DNA of 9,364 bases from Intestinibacter sp. (GCF_022780145.1 NZ_JALEXO010000085.1:1-9364), one strand, 5' to 3'. Positions 1 to 6,141 are shown, counted from the first letter of the stretch. The notes: generated by a model not told the origin, from the letters alone. Made by a program: numbers and translations.

Positions 1-49
1 ATAGAAACCGTTTTAAATAAAGAAAAATTTATTTTTTCGGAAAATATTG

Positions 50-78
50 TTGACTTTTTGTTTTAATTATAATATATT
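50..78 (+). promoter_or_regulatory. Predicted sigma-A-type promoter of the fab-acc operon
   Basis: A -35 element TTGACT (50-55) is followed after 17 bases by TATATT (73-78). This is close to the vegetative consensus and ideally spaced, so the start point should lie near 84-86 and the leader RNA would be about 80 bases. A perfect TATAAT also occurs at 68-73, but it is only 12 bases from TTGACT. It would need the poorer TTGTTG at 47-52 as -35, with a 15-base spacer. This is the only convincing promoter in the window, and it lies directly before the first gene. It was assigned by motif only; no start-site data are available. Confidence 0.6.
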
Positions 79-110
79 TTGATAGTGATAAGTTTTAAAT
101 ATCAAAATAT
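74..110. promoter_or_regulatory. Inverted repeat overlapping -10 and start point; candidate repressor operator
   Basis: Arms ATATTTTGATA (74-84) and TATCAAAATAT (100-110) are perfect 11-bp reverse complements separated by 15 bases. Inside the right half, TTTTAAATATCAAAA (93-107) is itself a near-palindrome. It resembles the TTTGA-N-TCAAA type of site bound by FabT, the MarR-family repressor of this operon in streptococci and probably clostridia. The FapR-type consensus is not evident. The position over the -10 and transcription start suits repression by blocking RNA polymerase. Assignment to FabT is inference, because the regulator gene is not in the window. Confidence 0.45.
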
Positions 111-128
111 TTTATTAATAAATATTTT
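104..128 (+). other. AT-only hairpin in the fabH leader RNA
   Basis: AAAATATTT (104-112) and AAATATTTT (120-128) form a 9-bp A-U stem with a 7-base loop. It lies inside the predicted leader and upstream of the fabH Shine-Dalgarno. The left arm shares 104-110 with the right arm of the larger inverted repeat, so the sequence may serve DNA recognition rather than RNA folding. An all-AU stem is weak, and low-complexity sequence produces such matches easily. Confidence 0.2.
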
Positions 129-163
129 AAAAACCTAAAAATAAATTTCAAAAGGAGGGGCAG

Positions 164-1141
164 ATGGATAATGTAGTTATAGCTGGGGTTGGAAAATCTA
201 TACCATCTAAAGTCGTTACTAATGAAATGCTATGTCAAATTGTCGATACTAACGACGAGTGTATAACTTCAAGAACCGGCATAAAACAAAGACATATTAC
301 TACAGGAGAAAATACATCAGATATAGCTTCAAAGGCTGCTTTAAATGCGTTAGAAAATGCAAATATAGATGCATTAGATATAGATTTAATAATTGTAGCA
401 ACATGTACACCAGATATGTTTACACCTGCTACAGCATGTATAGTTCAAAAAAACATAGGAGCTAAAAATGCTTTTGCGTTTGACTTAAGTGCTGCATGCT
501 CAGGATTTATTTATGGAATTAACGTTGCTAAATCAATGATGAAGCAAAATAATATAAAAAAATCACTTGTAATAGGAGCTGAGACTCTATCAAAGACATT
601 AGATTGGAAGGATAGATCTACTTGCGTATTATTTGGAGATGGGGCAGGAGCTGCTGTTTTATCTTTAGATCAAAATGAAGGAATTATAGATGTTATTTGT
701 AACTCAAAAGGAGCAAAATGGGAAAATCTTACTATCGGAGCTAGGGATATAAATAATCCATATGTAGACGAAGTAAGTAGCATAAATCATTACCTACAAA
801 TGAACGGCGGAGAAATATTTAAATTCGCCACAGTTACAATAGTTAAGCTTATAAAAGAAATTTTGAAGAAAAATAATTTAATTTTAGACGATATCGATTA
901 TATAGTGCCACATCAAGCAAATGAGAGAATTATTCAGTTTGCAGCTAAAAAGTTAGATATCTCTATGGATAAATTTTATATAAATATACATGAATATGGA
1001 AATACTTCAGCTGCATCTATTCCTATTGCAATAAGCGAGATAGAGGAAAAAAGCTTGCTTAAAAAGGGAGATAAAATAATTGCAGTTGGATTTGGAGCAG
1101 GGCTTACTTCAGGAGCTTGCTTGATTGAATGGACAAAATAA
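164..1141 (+). CDS. fabH: Beta-ketoacyl-ACP synthase III (initiating condensing enzyme)
   Basis: FabH catalyses the first condensation of fatty acid synthesis, joining an acyl-CoA primer to malonyl-ACP to give a 3-ketoacyl-ACP with release of CO2. It is cytosolic and usually dimeric. The 325-residue product has the full thiolase fold and the Cys-His-Asn triad of KASIII: Cys112 (DLSAACSGF), His250 (VPHQAN) and Asn280 (GNTSAASIP). The C-terminal glycine loop GFGAGLTSG is at 309-317. Length is normal (about 310-330). The ATG follows AAGGAGGGG at 152-160. Counting without gaps from Cys112, residue 87 is Thr, where the E. coli enzyme has Phe at the base of the primer pocket; the pocket could therefore accept primers larger than acetyl-CoA (inference). 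It is the first gene of the operon, directly behind the promoter. Confidence 0.96.
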   Translation: MDNVVIAGVGKSIPSKVVTNEMLCQIVDTNDECITSRTGIKQRHITTGENTSDIASKAALNALENANIDALDIDLIIVATCTPDMFTPATACIVQKNIGAKNAFAFDLSAACSGFIYGINVAKSMMKQNNIKKSLVIGAETLSKTLDWKDRSTCVLFGDGAGAAVLSLDQNEGIIDVICNSKGAKWENLTIGARDINNPYVDEVSSINHYLQMNGGEIFKFATVTIVKLIKEILKKNNLILDDIDYIVPHQANERIIQFAAKKLDISMDKFYINIHEYGNTSAASIPIAISEIEEKSLLKKGDKIIAVGFGAGLTSGACLIEWTK

Positions 1142-1158
1142 TTAATCAAAGATTAATT
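1140..1158 (+). other. Small AU hairpin straddling the fabH stop
   Basis: AATTAATC (1140-1147) and GATTAATT (1151-1158) form an 8-bp stem with a 3-base AAA loop, beginning inside the fabH stop codon and followed by TT and A-rich sequence. It is too AU-rich, and has too short a U-run, to be a convincing terminator. It might mark the 3' end of a processed fabH segment ahead of acpP, or be chance. Confidence 0.25.
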
Positions 1159-1225
1159 TTAAATAAATAAAAATAAAAAGGGATAAAAGATTTACTAAGA
1201 TTAAAAAATAATGAACAGGAAAAAT

Positions 1226-1230
1226 GGAGG
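1226..1230 (+). promoter_or_regulatory. acpP Shine-Dalgarno deciding the start
   Basis: GGAGG lies 8 bases before the ATG at 1239. The longer in-frame ATG at 1224 overlaps this site and would add MEEKI to the conserved ACP N-terminus. It has only AGGA, 3 bases upstream. The 1239 start is therefore preferred. Confidence 0.8.
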
Positions 1231-1238
1231 AAAAAATT

Positions 1239-1463
1239 ATGTTTGAAAAAATACAAGAAATGATGGTAGAAAGTTTATCTTTAGAAAAAGATGATATAAA
1301 ATTAGACAGTACTTTTAAATCTTTAGAAATAGATTCTTTAGATGTATTCGAATTAGTAACTGAATTAGAAGAAGAATTCGATATAGAAATAGACGATGCT
1401 GAAAATCTAAAATCAGTTCAAGATTTAGTTACATACATAGAAGAAAAGGTTGCTGCAAAATAA
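1239..1463 (+). CDS. acpP: Acyl carrier protein
   Basis: This 74-residue acidic protein is the carrier on which acyl intermediates are passed between Fab enzymes. Acyl chains attach by thioester to a 4'-phosphopantetheine group on the serine of the DSL motif, here Ser33 (EIDSLDVFEL), at the start of helix II. The rest follows the four-helix ACP pattern, with the acidic recognition helix VTELEEEFD (40-48). The residue before Ile-Asp-Ser-Leu is Glu30, where many ACPs have Gly; this should not affect modification. Length matches the family (74-80). The start at 1239 is chosen from the Shine-Dalgarno position. The gene sits between fabH and fabK, as in streptococcal and clostridial fab operons, and ends with tandem TAA TAA stops. 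The holo-ACP synthase needed to activate it is not in this window. Confidence 0.96.
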   Translation: MFEKIQEMMVESLSLEKDDIKLDSTFKSLEIDSLDVFELVTELEEEFDIEIDDAENLKSVQDLVTYIEEKVAAK

Positions 1464-1513
1464 TAAGCAAATTAAAAGCGATTGTGACAAAATTAAAATT
1501 TTATAAATCTCAA

Positions 1514-1549
1514 GAATAAATCTAACTAAGAAATTAGTTAGATTTATTC
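1514..1549 (+). terminator. Perfect 16-bp hairpin with GAAA loop in the acpP-fabK gap (attenuator or mRNA-processing element)
   Basis: GAATAAATCTAACTAA (1514-1529) and TTAGTTAGATTTATTC (1534-1549) are exact reverse complements enclosing the loop GAAA, a GNRA-type tetraloop. The stem is AU-rich but long, and the structure is centred in the 134-base gap between acpP and fabK. No uninterrupted U-tract follows (AAATATAGG), so full intrinsic termination is doubtful. More likely roles are partial attenuation, protection of the acpP 3' end from exonucleases so that ACP is made in excess, or a protein-binding DNA palindrome. In S. pneumoniae the same gap carries a second FabT-controlled promoter, which makes it a plausible regulatory point. 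The structure is certain at the sequence level; the role is inferred. Confidence 0.5.
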
Positions 1550-1597
1550 AAATATAGGAAAACCGAGATAAATCAAAGAGAGGATTTAGAAGGAATT

Positions 1598-2521
1598 ATG
1601 AAAGGCAATAAAATAACAGAATTATTAAATATAAAATACCCTATCATACAAGGAGGTATGGCGTGGATTGCCGATGCTTCTCTTGCAGTAGGTGTCAGTG
1701 AAGCTGGAGGTTTAGGAATAATCACAGGAGTTGGACCAACAGAGGTTGTTAGAGAACAAATAAGAAAGGCAAAATCTCTAACTGATAAACCATTTGGCGT
1801 AAATGTAATGCTTATGCAAGAAAATGCTGGTGAAATAGCTAAATTAGTATGTGAAGAAAACGTATCAGTAGTAACTACAGGAGCAGGAAGCCCAGCACAA
1901 TATATAGAAATGTGGAAAAATAACGGAATCAAAGTAATCCCAGTAGTTCCATCAGTAGCAATTGCAAAGAGAATGGAAAAATTCGGAGCAGATGCAGTTA
2001 TAGCTGAAGGAATGGAATCAGGTGGACATATAGGTCAAACTACTACAATGAGCTTAGTACCACAAGTAGTAGATGCAGTGAATATACCAGTTATAGCAGC
2101 TGGAGGAATCGGTGATGGTAGAGGAATAGCTGCAGCATTTATGCTAGGAGCTGTAGGTGTTCAAATGGGAACTCGTTTCTTAGTTTCAAATGAATGTACA
2201 GTTCACCCTAAATACAAAGAAAAAGTTTTAAAGGCTAAGGATATAGAGACAGAAGTTACAGGAACATCTACTTCACATCCAGTAAGAGTTTTAAGAAATA
2301 AGCTTACTAGAGAGTATTTAAAAATAGAAAAAACAAATCCAAACTCTGATCAATTAGAGGAATTAACTAGAGGTGCTTTGAGAAAGGCAGTTGTAGATGG
2401 AGATACAGAAAATGGAAGTGTTATGGCAGGTCAAATAGCAGGGCTTGTTAAAAAGGAACAAAGCTGCAAGGAAATAATCGAAGAATTAGTTGCAGAATTT
2501 GATAAATGTATGAATAGATAA
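1598..2521 (+). CDS. fabK: FMN-dependent enoyl-ACP reductase II
   Basis: FabK reduces trans-2-enoyl-ACP to acyl-ACP, the last step of each elongation cycle, using FMN and NAD(P)H. It is a TIM-barrel flavoprotein of the nitronate monooxygenase-like family, unrelated to the short-chain reductase FabI. The 307-residue product has the usual length. Visible features are the N-terminal barrel motif IIQGGMAWIA (16-25), GVNVMLM (67-73), TTGAGSP (93-99), the catalytic His144 in the loop ESGGHIGQTTT, and the FMN-phosphate sites AAGGIGDGRG (167-176) and GVQMGTRF (187-194). The ATG at 1598 matches the family N-terminus (ITELLNIKYPIIQGGM), but its AAGGA is only 3 bases away, with a second GAGAGGA at 1578-1584; initiation may be less efficient than for its neighbours. 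No fabI is present in the window. FabK enzymes are naturally insensitive to triclosan. The gene ends with tandem TAA TAG stops. Confidence 0.96.
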   Translation: MKGNKITELLNIKYPIIQGGMAWIADASLAVGVSEAGGLGIITGVGPTEVVREQIRKAKSLTDKPFGVNVMLMQENAGEIAKLVCEENVSVVTTGAGSPAQYIEMWKNNGIKVIPVVPSVAIAKRMEKFGADAVIAEGMESGGHIGQTTTMSLVPQVVDAVNIPVIAAGGIGDGRGIAAAFMLGAVGVQMGTRFLVSNECTVHPKYKEKVLKAKDIETEVTGTSTSHPVRVLRNKLTREYLKIEKTNPNSDQLEELTRGALRKAVVDGDTENGSVMAGQIAGLVKKEQSCKEIIEELVAEFDKCMNR

Positions 2522-2577
2522 TAGAAATTTAATTGTAAATAAACTATGGGAATGATTAATTATTTAAGTGAATAAGT

Positions 2578-2582
2578 GGAGG
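2578..2582 (+). promoter_or_regulatory. fabD Shine-Dalgarno deciding the start
   Basis: GGAGG ends 6 bases before the ATG at 2589. An in-frame GTG at 2568 lies upstream of this site and would add MNKWRTF, which is not FabD-like and is encoded partly by the Shine-Dalgarno itself. The 2589 start is preferred; the ATG at 2601 (MAFLFPGQG) is possible but less well spaced. Confidence 0.8.
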
Positions 2583-2588
2583 ACTTTT

Positions 2589-3524
2589 ATGATAGAAAAT
2601 ATGGCATTTCTTTTCCCTGGACAAGGAGCTCAATACGTAGGCATGGGGAAAAGTTTATATGAAAATATAGATGAATGTAAAAAAATATTTGATATGGGCG
2701 ACGAAATACTAGACATGCCTATGAAGGATATGATTTTCGATGGTAATGAAGAGGATCTAAAAAGAACTAAATATTCTCAGCCTGCAATACTACTTACTTC
2801 AATTGCATGTGCTAAAGCAGTAGAACTTAGAGGAATTTCTGCTAAGTATACTTTAGGACTTTCATTAGGTGAGTATGGAGCTTTGATGGATGCTGGTGCT
2901 TTGAGCTTTGAAGATGGTATTAGATTAATTAAGAAAAGAGCTGAAATAATGGACAGTGCTATAAGCCCAGACAAAGGAACTATGGCTGCTGTATTAAAAT
3001 TAACTCCAGACAAAGTAGAGGAACTAATAAAAAAAGCAAATGAAGTTGGATTAGTTGAAGGAGCTAACTACAATTGCCCAGGTCAAACAGTTATATCTGG
3101 TGAAGTAAGTGCCATAAAAGCAAGTGTCAAAATAGCAAAAGAGCTAGGCGGAAGAGTGCTACCTCTAAAGGTAAGTGGACCTTTTCACAGCTCAATGTAC
3201 AAGGATGCTAGCTACGAATTTTATGAAGAATTAAAAAAAGCAGAAATAAATGATTTTGAAAAAATAGCTTATTCAAATGTAAAAGGAGCTCCATTTGAAA
3301 AAGGCGACGATGTAAAGGAATTGCTTAGACAACAAATAATGTCACCAGTTTTATTTGAAAAAAGCATAAGAGACTTACTTGATAGAGGAGTAGATACTTT
3401 TGTGGAAGTTGGTCCAGGCAAGACATTAAGTGGATTTGTTAAGAAAATAGACAAAAACGCCAAGATATACAATGTTGAAGATATTGATTCACTAGAAAAT
3501 ACAATATCTAGCTTGAGTTTATAA
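2589..3524 (+). CDS. fabD: Malonyl-CoA:ACP transacylase
   Basis: FabD moves the malonyl group from malonyl-CoA, made by the carboxylase genes downstream, to the phosphopantetheine of ACP. The 311-residue product shows the acyltransferase fold motifs in order: FPGQGAQ (9-15, oxyanion-hole Gln), the nucleophile Ser92 in GLSLGEYGAL, Arg117 in KKRAEIM (binds the malonyl carboxylate), NCPGQTVISG (162-171), catalytic His200 in SGPFHSSMY, and the C-terminal VEVGPGKTLSGFVKKI. The elbow reads GLSLGEY where E. coli has GHSLGEY. Since Ser92, His200 and Arg117 are all present, activity is expected. Length is normal (about 305-315). The gene lies 67 bases after fabK and 82 before fabG. Confidence 0.96.
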   Translation: MIENMAFLFPGQGAQYVGMGKSLYENIDECKKIFDMGDEILDMPMKDMIFDGNEEDLKRTKYSQPAILLTSIACAKAVELRGISAKYTLGLSLGEYGALMDAGALSFEDGIRLIKKRAEIMDSAISPDKGTMAAVLKLTPDKVEELIKKANEVGLVEGANYNCPGQTVISGEVSAIKASVKIAKELGGRVLPLKVSGPFHSSMYKDASYEFYEELKKAEINDFEKIAYSNVKGAPFEKGDDVKELLRQQIMSPVLFEKSIRDLLDRGVDTFVEVGPGKTLSGFVKKIDKNAKIYNVEDIDSLENTISSLSL

Positions 3525-3532
3525 TGGCTTTA

Positions 3533-3546
3533 GAGATAACTATCTC
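3533..3546 (+). other. Short hairpin in the fabD-fabG gap
   Basis: GAGAT (3533-3537) and ATCTC (3542-3546) pair around a 4-base loop AACT. TTTA (3529-3532) and TAAA (3551-3554) could extend the stem across a 4-base bulge. There is no U-tract. It may be a minor RNA stability element or chance. Confidence 0.2.
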
Positions 3547-3595
3547 AGAGTAAAATTTATAAATGATATTTAATGAAGTTGTGTTTTTATGAAAT

Positions 3596-3600
3596 GGAGG
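3596..3600 (+). promoter_or_regulatory. fabG Shine-Dalgarno deciding the start
   Basis: GGAGG ends 6 bases before the ATG at 3607. The in-frame ATG at 3589 lies upstream of this site, has no Shine-Dalgarno of its own, and would add MKWRNF to the normal Rossmann-fold start. The block TGGAGGAATTTTATG here is nearly identical to the one before fabD. Confidence 0.8.
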
Positions 3601-3606
3601 AATTTT

Positions 3607-4347
3607 ATGTTAAAGGATAAATGCGCTGTAATAACAGGTGCTTCAAGAGGAATAGGAAAGGAAATAGCTATAAAATTTGCTAAAGAAGGTGCAAATATAG
3701 TTATAAATTATAGAAATAATGAAGAGGAAGCTCTAAAGGTCAAAGAAGAATTAGATGCTTTAGGTTCAAAAACATTAGTAGTAAAGGCGGATGTAAGCGA
3801 ATTAAAAGAGGCTGAACATCTTATAAAAGAAGCAAAAAAAGAATTTGGAAAAGTAGATATATTAGTAAACAACGCTGGTATAACAAAGGACAATCTTTTA
3901 ATAAGAATGAAGGAAGAAGATTTTGACAGCGTAATAAAGGTCAACCTAAAAGGTGCATTTAACTGTCTAAAAGCAGTTACACCAATAATGCTAAAACAAA
4001 GATCAGGAAAAATAGTAAATATGTCATCTGTAGTAGGTGTAGTTGGAAATCCAGGACAAGTTAACTACTGTGCATCAAAGGCCGGGCTTATAGGAATGAC
4101 TAAATCTCTTGCAAGAGAAATCGGAAGCAGAGGTATAACAGTAAATGCTATAGCACCAGGATTTATAGATACAGATATGACAAGAGTTTTAAACGAAGAT
4201 CAAAAGAAAAACATATTATCACAAGTTCCACTAAATAGATTTGGAAGTGTAGAAGACATAGCTAATACAGCAGTGTTTTTAGCTAGTGATAATTCAAATT
4301 ACATAACAGGTCAAGTAATACATGTCGACGGCGGAATGGCTATGTAA
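3607..4347 (+). CDS. fabG: 3-oxoacyl-ACP reductase
   Basis: FabG reduces 3-ketoacyl-ACP to (R)-3-hydroxyacyl-ACP with NADPH, the first reduction of each cycle. The 246-residue product is a classical short-chain dehydrogenase/reductase, normally a tetramer. It has the cofactor loop TGASRGIGK (10-18), ADV (61-63), NNAG (88-91), and the catalytic residues Asn113, Ser141, Tyr154 and Lys158 (YCASKAG). After these come the PG motif APGFIDTDM (183-191) and the C-terminal ITGQVIHVDGG. Spacing of the Ser-Tyr-Lys triad matches E. coli FabG (138/151/155). Many SDR enzymes look alike, but location between fabD and fabF makes FabG near certain. The gene ends with tandem TAA TAG stops, 25 bases before fabF. 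Confidence 0.95.
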   Translation: MLKDKCAVITGASRGIGKEIAIKFAKEGANIVINYRNNEEEALKVKEELDALGSKTLVVKADVSELKEAEHLIKEAKKEFGKVDILVNNAGITKDNLLIRMKEEDFDSVIKVNLKGAFNCLKAVTPIMLKQRSGKIVNMSSVVGVVGNPGQVNYCASKAGLIGMTKSLAREIGSRGITVNAIAPGFIDTDMTRVLNEDQKKNILSQVPLNRFGSVEDIANTAVFLASDNSNYITGQVIHVDGGMAM

Positions 4348-4360
4348 TAGTGAGAAGGTT

Positions 4361-4367
4361 AGGAGGA
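4361..4367 (+). promoter_or_regulatory. fabF Shine-Dalgarno deciding the start
   Basis: AGGAGGA lies just after the fabG stop and its core GGAGG ends 6 bases before the ATG at 4373. The longer open frame begins at 4322, inside the 3' end of fabG, and would add 17 residues unlike any KASII N-terminus. The 4373 start gives the family-typical MENRVVITGMGAVTP. Confidence 0.85.
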
Positions 4368-4372
4368 CTAAT

Positions 4373-5608
4373 ATGGAAAATAGAGTAGTTATAACAGGGA
4401 TGGGAGCTGTAACACCAATAGGTAATACAGCAGATGAATTTTGGAATAATGCAAAACAAGGAAAATTAGGAATAGATACTATAAAATCAATAGATACAGA
4501 AGGCTTAGAGGTTAAAGTTGCTGGTGAAGTAAAGGATTTAGATTTAACTAAATTCTTAGACAAAAAAGAGTGTAGAAGATTAGATAGATTTACTCAATAT
4601 GCTTTAATCGCAAGTATGGAAGCAGTACAAAATGCAAACCTTGATTTAGATTCTATAGATAAAGAAAGATTTGCAGTTATAGTAGGTTCAGGTATCGGTG
4701 GGTTCCACACTCATGAAAAAGAATTCGATACTCTACACAAAAAAGGAGTAAAGAGAATTTCTCCAATGTACATACCGATGACTATAATAAATGCAGCAGC
4801 TGCAAACATAGCAATTAAATTTGGAGCAAGAGGAATGTGTACATCAGCAGTAACTGCATGTGCAACAGCTACAAACAACATAGGAGACGCTTATAGACAT
4901 ATCAAACACGGTTATGCAGATATAGCAATAACTGGAGGATGTGAATCATCTATCACACCAATTGCAATCGCAGGATTTGCAAATATGAGAGCATTATCTA
5001 CTAGTGAAGATCCTACTAAGGCATCAACTCCATTTGACAAAGACAGAGGCGGATTTGTAATGGGTGAAGGTGCTGGAATTCTAGTAATCGAAAGCTTAGA
5101 ACATGCACAAAAGAGAGGTGCTAAAATACTAGCTGAAATAGTTGGATACGGTTCAACTTGCGATGCATACCATATAACTTCTCCATCACCAGAAGCAGTA
5201 TCAGCTGCAAAGGCTATGGAAAATGCCGTAAAAGAAGCTGGTATAGAAATAAGCAATGTTTCTTATATAAATGCACATGGTACATCAACTTACTACAACG
5301 ATTTATACGAAACTAGAGCTATAAAGAATGCCTTCAAGGAAGACGCTAAAAATATTCCAATATCTTCAACTAAATCTATGGTAGGACATTTATTAGGAGC
5401 AGCAGGTGGAGTGGAATCAATAGCATGTGTAAAAGCGCTACAAGAAGGATTTATACCTCCAACTATAGGTTATACAGAAAGCGAAGAAGAGCTAGATTTA
5501 GATTATGTACCAAATCAAGGAAGAAGTGCAGAATTAAAATATGCTCTTAATAACTCTCTAGGATTTGGCGGACATAATGCTTGTCTATTATTTAAGAAGT
5601 GGGATTAA
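4373..5608 (+). CDS. fabF: Beta-ketoacyl-ACP synthase II (elongating condensing enzyme)
   Basis: FabF condenses acyl-ACP with malonyl-ACP in every elongation round after FabH. The 411-residue product has the normal KASII length (410-415) and a thiolase fold. The Cys-His-His triad is complete: Cys163 (VTACATAT), His302 (NAHGTST) and His339 (VGHLLGAAGG), with Lys334 in STKSMVGH. The gating glycine loop NSLGFGGHNA lies at 394-403. After NAHGTST the sequence is YYND, where P-Y/L-N-D is common; this is a mild variation near the active site. No fabB is present in the window. If this is the only elongating synthase, it must handle the whole chain-length range. It is the main expected target of platensimycin- and cerulenin-type inhibitors in this pathway. 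The next gene starts only 12 bases after the stop. Confidence 0.96.
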   Translation: MENRVVITGMGAVTPIGNTADEFWNNAKQGKLGIDTIKSIDTEGLEVKVAGEVKDLDLTKFLDKKECRRLDRFTQYALIASMEAVQNANLDLDSIDKERFAVIVGSGIGGFHTHEKEFDTLHKKGVKRISPMYIPMTIINAAAANIAIKFGARGMCTSAVTACATATNNIGDAYRHIKHGYADIAITGGCESSITPIAIAGFANMRALSTSEDPTKASTPFDKDRGGFVMGEGAGILVIESLEHAQKRGAKILAEIVGYGSTCDAYHITSPSPEAVSAAKAMENAVKEAGIEISNVSYINAHGTSTYYNDLYETRAIKNAFKEDAKNIPISSTKSMVGHLLGAAGGVESIACVKALQEGFIPPTIGYTESEEELDLDYVPNQGRSAELKYALNNSLGFGGHNACLLFKKWD

Positions 5609-5610
5609 TT

Positions 5611-5615
5611 GGAGG
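5611..5615 (+). promoter_or_regulatory. accB Shine-Dalgarno deciding the start
   Basis: GGAGG begins 2 bases after the fabF stop and ends 5 bases before the ATG at 5621. An in-frame TTG at 5609 would add MEVI, but it overlaps this site, so the ATG is chosen. The close spacing suggests translational coupling with fabF. Confidence 0.8.
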
Positions 5616-5620
5616 TCATC

Positions 5621-6127
5621 ATGAATTTTGAAGAAGTAAAAGAGCTAATAACAATGATAGATAATTCTAAATTAGCTTATTTTGAAATAGAAAACAAAGA
5701 CGGATATATAAAAATAGATAAAAGCATATCTAGAAATTATGTATCTAATAAAATAGATAATAGTGAAATAAACAATTTAAATAAAAATAGTGAAGCTGTA
5801 AATACAGTAAATACAAGTGGTGAACCAGTTGTATTTACATCAAAAGCTGAAGAAACAGTCGTAGATGACAAAACAAAAGAAAAGGGTGTTGAATTTATTA
5901 AATCTCCAATAGTAGGTACTTTTTATTCTAAATCATCACCAGATGCAGAGCCTTTCGTAAAGGAAGGAGATGTAGTTCACAAGGGAGATATAGTTTGCAT
6001 AGTTGAAGCGATGAAGCTTATGAATGAAATAACAGCTGAATTTGACTGTGAAATAGTGAGTGTAGTATGTGAAGATGCAAAAATGGTTGAATACGGACAA
6101 AAATTATTTAAAGTAAAAAGAGTATAG
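5621..6127 (+). CDS. accB: Biotin carboxyl carrier protein of acetyl-CoA carboxylase
   Basis: AccB carries biotin between the biotin carboxylase (AccC) and the carboxyltransferase (AccD/AccA). The 168-residue product has the conserved N-terminal segment (MNFEEVKELITMID; FEIENKDGYIKI), a flexible linker at about 37-90, and a C-terminal biotinyl domain from about 92. Biotin attaches to Lys132 in VEAMKLMNE. The stretch GTFYSKSSPDAEPF (99-112) contains the 'thumb' insertion typical of acetyl-CoA carboxylase carriers, which separates it from lipoyl domains and from decarboxylase carriers. The linker is rich in Asn, Ser, Val and Thr instead of the Pro/Ala linker of the E. coli protein. The gene is separated from accC by fabZ, as in streptococcal and clostridial operons. 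A biotin ligase (BirA), needed for activation, is not encoded here. Confidence 0.95.
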   Translation: MNFEEVKELITMIDNSKLAYFEIENKDGYIKIDKSISRNYVSNKIDNSEINNLNKNSEAVNTVNTSGEPVVFTSKAEETVVDDKTKEKGVEFIKSPIVGTFYSKSSPDAEPFVKEGDVVHKGDIVCIVEAMKLMNEITAEFDCEIVSVVCEDAKMVEYGQKLFKVKRV

Positions 6128-6141
6128 AGAAGGAGAAGAAT

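Noticed and set aside
8..40. AAATAAA / TTTATTT with outer CCG / CGG as a terminator of an upstream gene.
   Set aside because: The stem is almost all AT, interrupted by an internal loop, and not followed by a U-tract on the plus strand.
1..66. Open frame from the window edge (21 codons, ending TAA at 64-66) as the 3' end of an upstream gene such as a MarR-type regulator.
   Set aside because: A stop-free stretch of this length is not unusual, it has no recognisable motif, and it would run through the -35 of the predicted promoter. It cannot be supported from this window.
1211..1246. Small upstream open frame of 11 codons overlapping the acpP start.
   Set aside because: It has no Shine-Dalgarno of its own, and its codons cover the acpP ribosome binding site; most likely chance.
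1482..1507. Internal promoter for fabK (TTGTGA and TATAAA) before the hairpin.
   Set aside because: The spacer is only 14 bases and the -35 is poor; not enough to call in AT-rich intergenic DNA.
1573..1932. Long minus-strand open frame opposite fabK (119 codons), and similar ones opposite fabD, fabG, fabF, accC and accD.
   Set aside because: These are antisense shadows of strongly conserved genes, with no ribosome binding site or recognisable family, and they mirror the codon pattern of the plus strand.
4322..4372. Extended FabF N-terminus (17 extra residues) overlapping the end of fabG.
   Set aside because: The extra residues are the out-of-frame fabG tail and spacer, and AGGAGGA at 4361-4367 points to the ATG at 4373, which gives the conserved N-terminus.
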